Positions 14,474 through 23,044 of a DNA stretch of 25,837 nt are shown here, piece after piece. The position numbers and the translations under genes are program-made. This DNA is from AG-12 sp027339635. GTDB lineage: Bacteria; Chloroflexota; Dormibacteria; Aeolococcales; Bog-877. Location of the stretch: positions 1-25,837 of the forward strand of contig DAHWNZ010000039.1 of NCBI GenBank assembly GCA_027339635.1, written 5' to 3'. Below the pieces are notes generated by a model. That model saw only the letters and a program-made list of their open reading frames with translations. It did no database searches and was not told where the DNA came from. Each line of letters starts with the position of its first letter. Within the stretch, counting starts at the first letter, position 1.

Positions 14474-17161
14474 TCAGGCTCCTGACCCGTGGCACCTCTT
14501 GTACTTCTTGCCAGATCCGCAGGGGCACAGGGCGTTGCGGCTGACAACCGGAAAGCTGCCGGGCGCCGAACCGGACACCGCCCCCGGCCCGGTCGGCGCC
14601 GTGGGTGAGCTCCTGGGAGATGGGCGGGGCTGCTGGGGGCCTGCCGAAGGTGAGCTGGTACCCGGCTGAGCCGCCTCCCTTGGCGAGGGATCCAGCACCG
14701 AGCCGGCCTCCGGATGGCTCGCGACCCCCTCCATTGGCTGCGCCGCCGCGGGGTCAATCTGAATCTGGGAATGGAACAGGTAGCGGACTATCTCCTGCTT
14801 CAAGGACTCCTGGAAACCCTGGAAGGCGGAGAAGGCCTCCGCCTTGAACTCGACGAGCGGATCCCGCTGACCCAAGGACTGCCAGCGGATATTGTCCTTG
14901 AGGTGCTCCAGGGTCGTCAGATAGTCGGCCCAGCGCTCGTCGATGAGGCCCAGCATCAGCTGAACCTCAACCTGCCGCACGAGCTCCGGGGTGTACTTCT
15001 GCTCACGCTCGGTGTAGAGGCGCTCAGCCTCCTCGATGACGGTGTCGGCCACCTCGACGGCGCTCTCCCCCAACTGGTCCAGGGCAACCTCATCGGCTGG
15101 AGGGAAGGGGAAGATGTAGCGCAGGCGCTCCCAGAGAGCCTCCATCTCCCACTCCTGCTTGTGGCGACCGTGGCAATGGAGGTCCACCAGTTCGCGGACA
15201 ACCTCGGCAACCCACTCACTGAGGTTGGTCCTGGTGTCGATGCCCTCCAGGATCCGATCGCGTTCCGCGTAGATGATCTCGCGCTGGCGGTTGACCACGT
15301 CGTCGAATTCGACCACATACCGGCGGTTGTCGAAGTTGAAGCCCTCGACTCTGGACTGAGCGCCCTCGATCTGCCGGCTCACCATCCCGGACTCGATCGG
15401 GGTGTCCTCATCCAGCCCCAGGCGCCCCATCAGGCCCCGCATGCGCTCCCCACCGAAGACCCGCATGAGGTCGTCCTCGAAGGAGAGGAAGAAGCGGGTT
15501 TCGCCGGGGTCGCCCTGGCGGCCCGCGCGCCCTCTCAGCTGGTTGTCGATACGGCGCGACTCGTGGCGCTCGGTCCCGATGATGTAAAGGCCGCCGAGCT
15601 CTGCGACACCCTCTCCGAGAACGATGTCGGTGCCTCGTCCCGCCATGTTGGTGGCGATCGTGACCGCTCCACGCTGCCCCGCCCCGGCAACTATCTCCGC
15701 CTCGCGCTCATGCTGCTTGGCGTTGAGAACCTCGTGGGGCACCCCGCGCTTCTCAAGCAGCCGGGAGAGCCTCTCGCTCTTCTCGATCGACACCGTGCCG
15801 ACCAGGACCGGTTGCCCCTTGTGGTACCGCTCCTCGATCTCGTCCGCTATCGCCTTGAACTTTGACTCCTCGCTGCGGAAGATGAGGTCCGGCTGGTCGA
15901 TACGGATCATGGGCCGGTTGGTCGGGATCGGCACCACCTCCAGCTTGTAGATCTTGTGGAACTCCTCGGCCTCGGTGAGGGCCGTCCCCGTCATCCCCGC
16001 CAGCACCTCAAAGGTGCGGAAGTAGTTCTGGAAGGTGACGGTCGCCAGGGTCCGCTGCTCCTGCTGGACGCGGACACCCTCCTTGGCTTCGATCGCCTGG
16101 TGGAGCCCGTCGCTCCAGCGCCTGCCGGGCATCGTCCGGCCGGTGAATTCGTCGACGATAACGACCTCGCCGTCCTTGACGATGTAGTCGCGATCGATCA
16201 TGTAGAGGGCATGCGCCTTCCGCGCCTGATTGATCTGGTGGGCCTCCTCCACATGCTCCATCCCATAGATGTCGGAGATGCCGGTCATCCTCTCGATCTT
16301 GTCGATCCCCTCCTCGGTCAGGCTGCCGGACTTGGTCTTCTCATCGATCGTGAAGTCCTGCTCCGCCTGGAGTTGGCGGATCAGCCCCGCGTACTGGTAG
16401 TACTTCTCCGTCGACTCCTCGCCGAGCCCGCTGATTATCAGCGGCGTCCGCGCCTCGTCGATGAGGATGGAGTCGACCTCGTCCACGATCGCGTAGTAGC
16501 GGTCGCGCTGAACCTTGTGCTCCTTGGCCCGAGCCAGATTGTCGCGCAGGTAGTCGAAGCCCATCTCATTGTTGGTGGCGTACACGACATCTGCCAGATA
16601 GGCCTCCCCGCGCTCAACCGGGCGCAGGTGCCGCAGCCTCACGTCGGGGTGGCTCTCATCTGTGTACTCCGGGTCGAAAACGAACGAGGCCTCGGGGATG
16701 ATGACCCCGACGCGCATCCCCAGGGCATGGAACATGGGGGCGTTCCACCCGGCGTCGCGGCGGGCCAGGAAGTCGTTCACCGTCACGAGAAAGCAGCCGC
16801 GGCCGGTGAGCGCATTCAGGTACAGAGGCAGGGCGGCGACCAGGGTCTTTCCTTCCCCGGTCTTCATCTCGGCGATCTTGCCCTGGTGAAGGACTATCCC
16901 CCCCAGGCACTGCACGTCGAAGGGACGCATGCCCAGGGTGCGGCGAGCCGCCTCCCGGCCGACGGCGAAAGCCTCGACCAGGAGGTCGTCCAGGGTCTCC
17001 CCCTCCCCGAGACGCTCCTTGAACCTGTCGGTAGCAGCCCGCAGCTCGACCTCGCTCCAGGCCTTGACCTCGTCCTCCCTGGCGGCGATCCGGGCCACGG
17101 TGTTGCGGTGGTTGCGAACCTCGCCCCTGGTGGGATCGTGGATTCGGCTGAGGACGCTCAT
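14474..17161 (-). CDS. secA: preprotein translocase ATPase SecA
   Basis: Motor that drives unfolded proteins through SecYEG. Its 895 residues are near the usual length. Visible parts are Walker A MKTGEGKTL (99-107), YATNNEMGFDYLRDN (194-208), Walker B VDEVDSILIDEARTPLIISG (DEVD at 227-230), NMAGRGTDI and the helical scaffold/wing. A Pro/Ser-rich linker then leads to the C-terminal zinc and SecB-binding tail CPCGSGKKYKRCH. Between residues about 155 and 190 there is an extra acidic/Arg loop (FDPEYTDESHPDVRLRHLRP) absent from Escherichia coli SecA; I recall similar loops in Chloroflexota SecA. GGGGAGG lies seven bases before the ATG. Its first codon overlaps the stop of a 76-codon ORF as ATGA, indicating coupled translation. 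Confidence 0.97.
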   Translation of the reverse strand: MSVLSRIHDPTRGEVRNHRNTVARIAAREDEVKAWSEVELRAATDRFKERLGEGETLDDLLVEAFAVGREAARRTLGMRPFDVQCLGGIVLHQGKIAEMKTGEGKTLVAALPLYLNALTGRGCFLVTVNDFLARRDAGWNAPMFHALGMRVGVIIPEASFVFDPEYTDESHPDVRLRHLRPVERGEAYLADVVYATNNEMGFDYLRDNLARAKEHKVQRDRYYAIVDEVDSILIDEARTPLIISGLGEESTEKYYQYAGLIRQLQAEQDFTIDEKTKSGSLTEEGIDKIERMTGISDIYGMEHVEEAHQINQARKAHALYMIDRDYIVKDGEVVIVDEFTGRTMPGRRWSDGLHQAIEAKEGVRVQQEQRTLATVTFQNYFRTFEVLAGMTGTALTEAEEFHKIYKLEVVPIPTNRPMIRIDQPDLIFRSEESKFKAIADEIEERYHKGQPVLVGTVSIEKSERLSRLLEKRGVPHEVLNAKQHEREAEIVAGAGQRGAVTIATNMAGRGTDIVLGEGVAELGGLYIIGTERHESRRIDNQLRGRAGRQGDPGETRFFLSFEDDLMRVFGGERMRGLMGRLGLDEDTPIESGMVSRQIEGAQSRVEGFNFDNRRYVVEFDDVVNRQREIIYAERDRILEGIDTRTNLSEWVAEVVRELVDLHCHGRHKQEWEMEALWERLRYIFPFPPADEVALDQLGESAVEVADTVIEEAERLYTEREQKYTPELVRQVEVQLMLGLIDERWADYLTTLEHLKDNIRWQSLGQRDPLVEFKAEAFSAFQGFQESLKQEIVRYLFHSQIQIDPAAAQPMEGVASHPEAGSVLDPSPREAAQPGTSSPSAGPQQPRPSPRSSPTAPTGPGAVSGSAPGSFPVVSRNALCPCGSGKKYKRCHGSGA

Positions 17162-17388
17162 CTGGCCCCTCCCCCGTCCCAGTGCCCCGGGCTCTTCTGA
17201 CCCCCGAGACGCCCCCGCGACCCGTCGGCCACAGGCCGGAGCTCGTCCCCGACCGAGAGTGACCCTCGGTCAAGGACCCTTGGGAGGCGCTCAAGCCTGG
17301 TCTGCCACGGAAGCTCGGGAATGTCGCCCGAGGTTCTGTCCGGCGCGGCGATCTTGGGCCGCGCACCTGGCCCCACCGACTGTGTCAT
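17158..17388 (-). CDS. small ORF (76 codons) translationally coupled to secA
   Basis: Begins at ATG 17388, 9 bases after the stop of the upstream GT87 gene, and ends with TGA overlapping the secA ATG (ATGA). Roughly 80% of third codon positions are G or C, as in real genes here. The product is hydrophilic and rich in Gly, Arg, Pro and Asp, with no signal peptide or membrane segment, ending GGQKSPGHWDGGGAR. I recognise no family. Position is that of secM in enterobacteria, but the lack of an export signal and of a known arrest motif argues against a SecM mechanism. An inverted repeat GACCGAG/CTCGGTC (17251-17271, 7-bp stem, 7-base loop) lies within it and could form a hairpin whose melting depends on translation. 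Alternatively this is just a leader that happens to be open. Confidence 0.45.
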   Translation of the reverse strand: MTQSVGPGARPKIAAPDRTSGDIPELPWQTRLERLPRVLDRGSLSVGDELRPVADGSRGRLGGQKSPGHWDGGGAR

Positions 17389-17397
17389 CGCCTGCGA

Positions 17398-18864
17398 TTA
17401 TCCCCCGGTCGGCGTCGGGGCAACCGCCGGCCCTGCCGGATCGACCACGTACGCTGGCCCGGTCCCCGCTCCGCCGACCTCCATCCAGCAGGTCCTGGCC
17501 CCTTCGACAACCAGGAGGAGGACGGCAACCGGCGTCAGTCCGACCCGCAGTAGGTGGAAGGGCCACACCGCGGGCAGAATGACCAGCGCCAGAAGACAGA
17601 GCCCGGCGCCAAAGCCGGTCAGGCGCTCGTCCGTGCGCCAGTGCCAGAGGCCGACCCCGAGCAGCGCAAGCGCTGCCAGCCCCAGCTCCCAGGGGAGCAC
17701 CCCGGCGGGCCAGATCAACAGTATCCAGACGACGACCACAAGCGCCAGACCGAGGCCGTGGCCATGGATTCTGCGGGCGTCCCGTCCGACCGTGAGCATG
17801 AACAGCGGCAGCAGCAGGAGATCGTCATTTGGATGGGCGTAGGGGGTGACCGCAAGCCATACCGCCAGGGGCAGCCCGACCCCCCAGGAGATGCGGCCAA
17901 CGGGGCTGACCCGGCTCCAGTCCGGCGCCAGCATCATCCAGACGGCGAAGGCGAGGAGCCCCAGAAGCGCCGCTGCGAGCAGGGCCAGACTTCCGGGCGC
18001 CAAGAGCCCCGTCCCCAGTCCAAAGCCACGGGGGGCGGCGCCAAGGAGCCCGGGAAGGCCCGCCAGATCCGGCTGGAGGCCTCCGACACCATCGGCGAAA
18101 TGGTGCAACGCCGTGAGCCAGCTCCCCAGGAGTTGCGGGCTGGCCGCCAGGCACAGGACGGTCACCACAGCCCAACCGCCGGCGAACCAGAGTGCGCGCC
18201 TCGGTCGCTCCCAGAGGGCCAGGAACAAGAAGATGGGGGCGGGCCAGAGCAGATCCGGCTTGACCCATATGAGACCAAGGACCAATCCGCTGAGGAGGGG
18301 GCGGTCGTGCCAGGCCAGCAGCATCCCCCCCGCCAGCACGGCGAACATGAGAGCGTCAAACTGGCCCGCACTGAACCCCAGAATTGAGATCCAGGAGACC
18401 AGGACCGCCAGGGCCAGCAGGGCGCTCCTGGTCCAACCCAGGTCCCTGCCCATGAGGATCAGGGTCAGCAGCAGAAAGCCCAGCCCCAGCGCGGTCCAGA
18501 GGCCGTAGCTGACCCAGAAGGGCAGTTTTGTGAGCGGCTCAAGGATGGCTGCCGTTATCGGCAGATAGGGGAAGCGGTCCAGCGCCGGCTGCAGGCTGGG
18601 ATAGTGAAGCACCATCTGCTCCACTCCCTGTAGGGCGTGGAGCCGGTAGGGATCCTGACCGCGCGCCAGCATCCGGGCGGCCGAATAGAAGACCCGGAAG
18701 TCATCCGCCAGGCCGTAGGGACGGGGCGGGAAGAACCGCGTGGCCGCGTAGACCGCAAGGCCGAGGCTGAGTCCCACCGAGATCCCTATCACGAGGATCC
18801 GCAGCCGCCTGGTGCGTCGGTCGAGAAGTTCCTCCAGGCGGGCCGATCCCGGCGCCGAAGTCAC
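17398..18864 (-). CDS. GT87-family (DUF2029) membrane mannosyltransferase homologue
   Basis: 488 residues with about ten membrane segments starting at about residue 23. The GT87 motif is clear: LADDFRVFYSAARMLARGQDPYRLH with candidate catalytic Asp 54/55 and GQDPY at 69-73 (quoted in pieces: ADDFRVFYSAARML, ARGQDPYRLH). Later segments GLIWVKPDLLWPAP and VTPYAHPNDDLLLLPL are conserved in the paralogue at 12937-14223 (WIQPELAW, FAPYGHPENAILLLPL). The start is GTG at 18864, overlapping the stop of the ABC permease gene as GTGA, so it is probably translated by coupling. It belongs to the long run that ends with secA. The transferred sugar and acceptor cannot be deduced. Confidence 0.88.
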   Translation of the reverse strand: MTSAPGSARLEELLDRRTRRLRILVIGISVGLSLGLAVYAATRFFPPRPYGLADDFRVFYSAARMLARGQDPYRLHALQGVEQMVLHYPSLQPALDRFPYLPITAAILEPLTKLPFWVSYGLWTALGLGFLLLTLILMGRDLGWTRSALLALAVLVSWISILGFSAGQFDALMFAVLAGGMLLAWHDRPLLSGLVLGLIWVKPDLLWPAPIFLFLALWERPRRALWFAGGWAVVTVLCLAASPQLLGSWLTALHHFADGVGGLQPDLAGLPGLLGAAPRGFGLGTGLLAPGSLALLAAALLGLLAFAVWMMLAPDWSRVSPVGRISWGVGLPLAVWLAVTPYAHPNDDLLLLPLFMLTVGRDARRIHGHGLGLALVVVVWILLIWPAGVLPWELGLAALALLGVGLWHWRTDERLTGFGAGLCLLALVILPAVWPFHLLRVGLTPVAVLLLVVEGARTCWMEVGGAGTGPAYVVDPAGPAVAPTPTGG

Positions 18865-21368
18865 TCGACAGCCAGAGCGGCCACTGGGTCGATGCGGCCA
18901 AGCTGGCGGGCCGGAATCGTGGCGGCAAGCAGCAGAGCCACGAGGGTGGCCAACCCGAGCACCAGCAGGCTGGCCGCCGAGACGGCGAACGGCAGCGGAA
19001 GCCCGGGGGTGGAGGCCGCACTCACTTCGGGCCAGACCAGCCCGACTCCACCTGCCAGGCCCAAGCCGCAGCCCACGATCGCGATCGCCACCGCCTCACC
19101 CATCACGCAGCGGAACACGGCTGCGCGGCTGAGCCCCACCACCCTGAGGAGGGCCAGGTCGCGGCTCGACTCCCTGGTCTCCAGGATGACGGTGTTGATC
19201 GCGGCCAGGATGGCGATCACCACCCCCACCAGGGCCAGGGCCCCGATCGCGGCGATGTCGTGCTGGATCGCCTCATTCACACCAGCCTCGACCGAGGCCA
19301 CGGTCTCGCTCTCCAAGCCGTAGCGGAATCCCGCCAGGTTCACCGCCCTGGCCGCTCCCTTCCCGTGGACCTCCATCTGCAGGACGTTGAAGCCCGCGGC
19401 CTGGCTCCCGAAGTCACGCTCAGCGGTCGTCTGCGAGATCAGAATGCTCTCGGCTCCGGATGGTCCGGGCAGCGTGTGACTGGCGATCCCCGCCACCGTG
19501 AAGGTGGCGGCACCATCACTGGTAACCACCCGGACCCGCTCTCCCTTGACCATTCCCGTCTCCTGCGCCAGCTGCAGGGGCACGATCACAGAGCGTCCGG
19601 CCTGAACTCCGGCAAGGGCGCTGGAGCGGTTGCCGGCAACAAGGGTCAGCGCTCCAGAAGCCTGGTAGGCCCTGGGCGAGGTGGCGGCCAGGGCCACCGC
19701 CACGTGTCCGATGCGGGCGGTCAGGAACCTGACGGGCGCCACCTCGCCCAGGCGTGGCGCGCCGGCACCGCTGCCGGTGGCTCTGATCACATCTCGCTCG
19801 ATGGCGTCCCCCTGAGCGTTCGGGCTGACCACCAGGTAGTTTCCCACGAACAGGGTCTTCACCCAGAGGTCACCCGACTGCAGGGCCGAAGCCGAGAGCC
19901 CGGCCAGGCCGGCGGCGGTGGAGATGGTCACGAAGAGGCTTCCCAGTGCCAGTGCGGTCCGCCCTGGATGAGCGCTGCCACGGGCGGCCACGGCCGCGAC
20001 CGGGGCCTGGAGCGCAGCCCCGATGACCGCCCCGATCCCGGCCACGAGGATCGGGCCAGCCAGCCACATCCCGAGGATCACGGCCGCGTCGGCGAGGACG
20101 GCTCCGGCCACAACCCCTCCGGTGCCGCCCATGTGGAAGGCGAGCCCCGCTGCGGCGGCCGCCACGACGGTCATGGGAATGGCGGCCCGTGCCCTTTGTC
20201 GGCGGCGGCGAACGAGCGGCCGAACGGCGTCCAGCGCAGCCACAGTGGAAGCCTCGAATGCGGGCAGCAGGGCGGCGACCATCCCCAGAACCAGGACCAG
20301 CAGGAAGGCGGCAACGGTCCAGGACCCCTCGAACACGACGGTGGCTGGCGGGCTCTGGCCGGCGGGGTTGGACGATGAGACCAACACCCAAGCCACCAGA
20401 TACCCGATCCCGACTCCCAGGGCCCCGCCCAATGCGGAGACCGCCGCCGCCTCCCTGGCGAAGCTGCGAAAGATCAGGGAGCGGCTGGCACCGGCCAGAC
20501 GCACGAGCCCGATCTCCCGCCTGCGCTCGACCACGATGGATGAGAAGGTTGCGGAGATCAGGACCACCCCCAACAACAGGCTGAGCGCCGTGATCGCGTC
20601 GAGCAGCGGCTGCAGCTCCGCGATGGGGTCCCCTGTCAGGTCCGCCCTCGGGTTGCTCACGGTGAAGTTCTCGTGCAACGCCCTGGGGAGCACGCTGGTG
20701 AGTGCGCTGCGAGTCGCTCCCGGTCGCAGTCTCACGGCGATGTCCTCGATCGCGAGCCCGTCACGGAACAGCCCCTGGGCCGCAGCTGCGGTGACATAGA
20801 CCGCGTCCTTGGTGAAGGGCGCGCCGGGCCCGGAGTCGGCAACCACGCCGACCACCGAGAACCGTCTCACTCCCCGGCTCTCGGTCAGCGTCAGAGATTG
20901 GCCCAGAGATACCGAGCCCGCCGTCTCCTGCCCGCTGGCCAGGGAGATGCCCGGGCTGAGCGACTGGCTGACAGCCACCTCCATCTCGGAGCGCGGGGCT
21001 CGCCCGCGCACCAGTGGCAGCGGTCGCAGGGCGACCCCACCCGCGCCGACCTCCACCAGGACTACCTGCCGGAAGCCTCCCGAAGGCAGCTGGGCCAGAT
21101 CCGCCTTTTCCACCAGCGGCTGCGCCTCCTCCACCGGTGCCAGGCGCCTGACCGCCGCCAGCTCAGCCGCAGAGAATCCCGGCCGGGAGAATGGCATGAT
21201 GTCGATCTGAGCCGCCCCGGCCGCCTCCTGGGCCGCCGTTCTTGACTGCTGCTGCAGAGCTCCGGCCGCCAGCTGGATGCCGAGCACGGCGCCGCCACCC
21301 AGAGCCAGCGCGATCACGGCCAGGGTCAGACGAGCGGCTGCGGAGCGACGCCACAGGAGCGGGATCAC
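18861..21368 (-). CDS. ABC transporter permease, MacB/FtsX type with two FtsX domains
   Basis: 835 residues. An N-terminal membrane anchor (about 12-34) is followed by a large extracytoplasmic domain (about 40-250). The first FtsX permease domain (about 255-385) contains VVERRREIGLVRLAGASRSLIF. Central membrane segments, a second extracytoplasmic domain and a C-terminal FtsX domain follow; the last has LETRESSRDLALLRVVGLSRAAVF and the ending PARQLGRIDPVAALAVE. Proteins of this design pair with LolD/MacB-like ATPases and either extrude lipoproteins, peptides or drugs, or act as mechanotransducers rather than true transporters. The ATPase gene ends 16 bases upstream. The start is GTG at 21368 with only a weak ribosome site. 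The substrate is unknown. Confidence 0.9.
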   Translation of the reverse strand: MIPLLWRRSAAARLTLAVIALALGGGAVLGIQLAAGALQQQSRTAAQEAAGAAQIDIMPFSRPGFSAAELAAVRRLAPVEEAQPLVEKADLAQLPSGGFRQVVLVEVGAGGVALRPLPLVRGRAPRSEMEVAVSQSLSPGISLASGQETAGSVSLGQSLTLTESRGVRRFSVVGVVADSGPGAPFTKDAVYVTAAAAQGLFRDGLAIEDIAVRLRPGATRSALTSVLPRALHENFTVSNPRADLTGDPIAELQPLLDAITALSLLLGVVLISATFSSIVVERRREIGLVRLAGASRSLIFRSFAREAAAVSALGGALGVGIGYLVAWVLVSSSNPAGQSPPATVVFEGSWTVAAFLLVLVLGMVAALLPAFEASTVAALDAVRPLVRRRRQRARAAIPMTVVAAAAAGLAFHMGGTGGVVAGAVLADAAVILGMWLAGPILVAGIGAVIGAALQAPVAAVAARGSAHPGRTALALGSLFVTISTAAGLAGLSASALQSGDLWVKTLFVGNYLVVSPNAQGDAIERDVIRATGSGAGAPRLGEVAPVRFLTARIGHVAVALAATSPRAYQASGALTLVAGNRSSALAGVQAGRSVIVPLQLAQETGMVKGERVRVVTSDGAATFTVAGIASHTLPGPSGAESILISQTTAERDFGSQAAGFNVLQMEVHGKGAARAVNLAGFRYGLESETVASVEAGVNEAIQHDIAAIGALALVGVVIAILAAINTVILETRESSRDLALLRVVGLSRAAVFRCVMGEAVAIAIVGCGLGLAGGVGLVWPEVSAASTPGLPLPFAVSAASLLVLGLATLVALLLAATIPARQLGRIDPVAALAVE

Positions 21369-21384
21369 AGTCGGGCTCGCCTAC

Positions 21385-22197
21385 TCAGAGTCCGTGCGCC
21401 GCCAGCCGCTCCAGGAGGGGAGCGGTGTCGTGGATGCTGCGCCTGCCCAGCTGGACGACCTCCTTGAACTCCCCGTCCAGCATGATGACCACCCTATCCG
21501 CGTAAGCCGCGGTGCGCACGTCGTGAGTCACCAGGACGATGGTTCTGCGATCCTGGCGGCTCAACCGCAGCAGCAGCTCGAGAACACTTCGCCCCGCGTG
21601 GTAATCGAGGGTTCCGGTGGGCTCGTCAGCCAGCAGGATGGCGGGGTCGGTGACCAGCGCTCTGGCGATCGCCACCCTCTGCTGCTCCCCGCCCGCGATC
21701 TCGTCGGGGCGATGGCCCTGGAGGCCTCTGAGCCCCAGCATCGCCATCAGGGCGTCGGCCCTCGCCCTCGCGTCGCGGTCCCGGCCCAGGCCGCGCAGCG
21801 GCCAGACCCGCTCGCGCTCCAGGCGGTAGGGGAGCATGACGTTCTCCGCGGCCGTCAGGCTGGGGAGGAGATTGAAGAACTGGAAGATGAACCCGATATG
21901 ACGGCGCCGAAACGCCGATAGATCACGATCCGAGAGCTGATATATGTCCGTCCCCTGGATCACCACCTGACCCTGGTCCGGCCGGGCCAGCCCTCCCAGA
22001 ACGTGGAGCAGGGTCGACTTGCCGCAGCCACTCGGCCCCATGATCGCGACGAACTCACCCCCGGCAACCGTCAGCGACGCCCCGCTCACGACTTCATGGG
22101 GGGCGCGGCTGATCGCGTACCCCTTATGCAGCCCCCTTGCCTCCAGGACCACCGCGGGGGATGGCTCCTCCGCCGCCCCCCCGCTCCCGTCACTCAT
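21385..22197 (-). CDS. ABC transporter ATP-binding protein, LolD/MacB type
   Basis: 270-residue ATPase that powers the permease encoded next. Walker A is GPSGCGKST (54-62), the Q-loop FIFQFFNLLPSLTAAENV (Q106), Walker B ILLADEPTG (187-195) and the switch region LVTHDVRTA. The signature reads IAGGEQQR (167-174) instead of the usual LSGGEQQR; the two glycines and glutamate are kept, so activity is likely. An insertion of about a dozen residues (RERVWPLRGLGRDRDAR, 128-144) lies between Q-loop and signature. ATG at 22197 overlaps the end of the CAP-protein gene by 8 bases, indicating a shared transcript. Confidence 0.92.
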   Translation of the reverse strand: MSDGSGGAAEEPSPAVVLEARGLHKGYAISRAPHEVVSGASLTVAGGEFVAIMGPSGCGKSTLLHVLGGLARPDQGQVVIQGTDIYQLSDRDLSAFRRRHIGFIFQFFNLLPSLTAAENVMLPYRLERERVWPLRGLGRDRDARARADALMAMLGLRGLQGHRPDEIAGGEQQRVAIARALVTDPAILLADEPTGTLDYHAGRSVLELLLRLSRQDRRTIVLVTHDVRTAAYADRVVIMLDGEFKEVVQLGRRSIHDTAPLLERLAAHGL

Positions 22198-23044
22198 CCA
22201 GGTACCCGCTGATCACCTGGTCAATGGTGCTGGACAGAAGGCCGGGCGCCTGCCTGGGAAACTCCGCGCCCACACCAGGACGGGTCTTTGCCTTCGGTCT
22301 CGGTGTGGGCCGGGGTGTCGGGGTGGGAGCCGGAGTCGACTCCGGCGTGGGCGTGGCGTGACCTCCGCCTGACGGCGCGGAGCCTCCGCCACCGGAGCTC
22401 GGAGGCGGGGTCGGCGGAGGGGGCGGCGGTGCCTCGGCCACCAGGGCGAACTCCTCGGCGAACATCGAGACATCGGAGTAGCTCGCACCCGCGCCCAGAT
22501 ATGTCCAGGGTCCAGGGGTGAACCAGGATCCGACCCCGAGCTGGTTGTAGTCGCCTAGGATGTTGGCACGATGGGGGGGTGAGTTCATGAAGGCAGTGTT
22601 GACCTGGACCGCGGGATCGGCGTAGCCACTGTTCCAGCCGATGTTCTCGCCAGCCGACCTCCAGTCGACGCCGTCCGCCGACATTATCGGCCACACGTAC
22701 CCCCCGTCGGCCGTGCATCCGGGGATCTGGTGGGCGAAGTAGTCGCGCAGCAGCATGTCCTCGGCCCGCCCGTAGATGGGGGACACGCTGCACCCGTAGT
22801 AGGGACGGTTCTGGCCGATCTCGGAGAGGACACCGTTGTCGCTGAGCGCCCCGAGACCGTTGCTGGTGCGGTCCTGGTTGGTCAGAGAGAACAGCTCACC
22901 GTCGTAGGGGGTCGGGCCCGCGCCCTGGGCCAAGACCGGTGCCGATTCCAGAAGCGCCACCAGCCCCCAGCCGGCCAGGCTCAGGCTCAGGGCGAGCGCC
23001 ATGAACCGGCCAGCACCCAGCTGGAGCCTGAGCCCTCTAGCCAA
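22190..23044 (-). CDS. secreted CAP/SCP-domain protein with Pro-rich tail
   Basis: 284 residues. An Arg-containing N-terminus and hydrophobic core (about 15-35) ending APVLAQ form a signal peptide. The CAP domain (about 45-205) shows the family's residues: H105 in YFAHQIP, E133 in SAGENIGWN and H158 in NSPPHRANILGDYNQLGVG. A low-complexity Pro/Thr/Gly tail (205-252) and a short C-terminal segment follow. CAP proteins are extracellular, with roles proposed in cell-wall or lipid binding; the exact role is unknown. The chosen TTG start at 23044 overlaps the ATPase gene upstream by 8 bases and supplies the positive n-region. An ATG at 23002 would leave a signal peptide without Arg. It sits between Tad genes and an ABC exporter, suggesting a surface function. 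Confidence 0.87.
   Translation of the reverse strand: MARGLRLQLGAGRFMALALSLSLAGWGLVALLESAPVLAQGAGPTPYDGELFSLTNQDRTSNGLGALSDNGVLSEIGQNRPYYGCSVSPIYGRAEDMLLRDYFAHQIPGCTADGGYVWPIMSADGVDWRSAGENIGWNSGYADPAVQVNTAFMNSPPHRANILGDYNQLGVGSWFTPGPWTYLGAGASYSDVSMFAEEFALVAEAPPPPPPTPPPSSGGGGSAPSGGGHATPTPESTPAPTPTPRPTPRPKAKTRPGVGAEFPRQAPGLLSSTIDQVISGYLDE

Noticed and set aside
14714..17200. Two long plus-strand open frames (383 and 414 codons) opposite secA
   Set aside because: They are mirror frames of a well-conserved GC-rich gene; translations show no motifs and the secA frame explains the composition fully.
19260..20378. 372-codon plus-strand frame opposite the ABC permease
   Set aside because: Gly/Arg/His-rich shadow of the permease gene with no hydrophobic or catalytic pattern.
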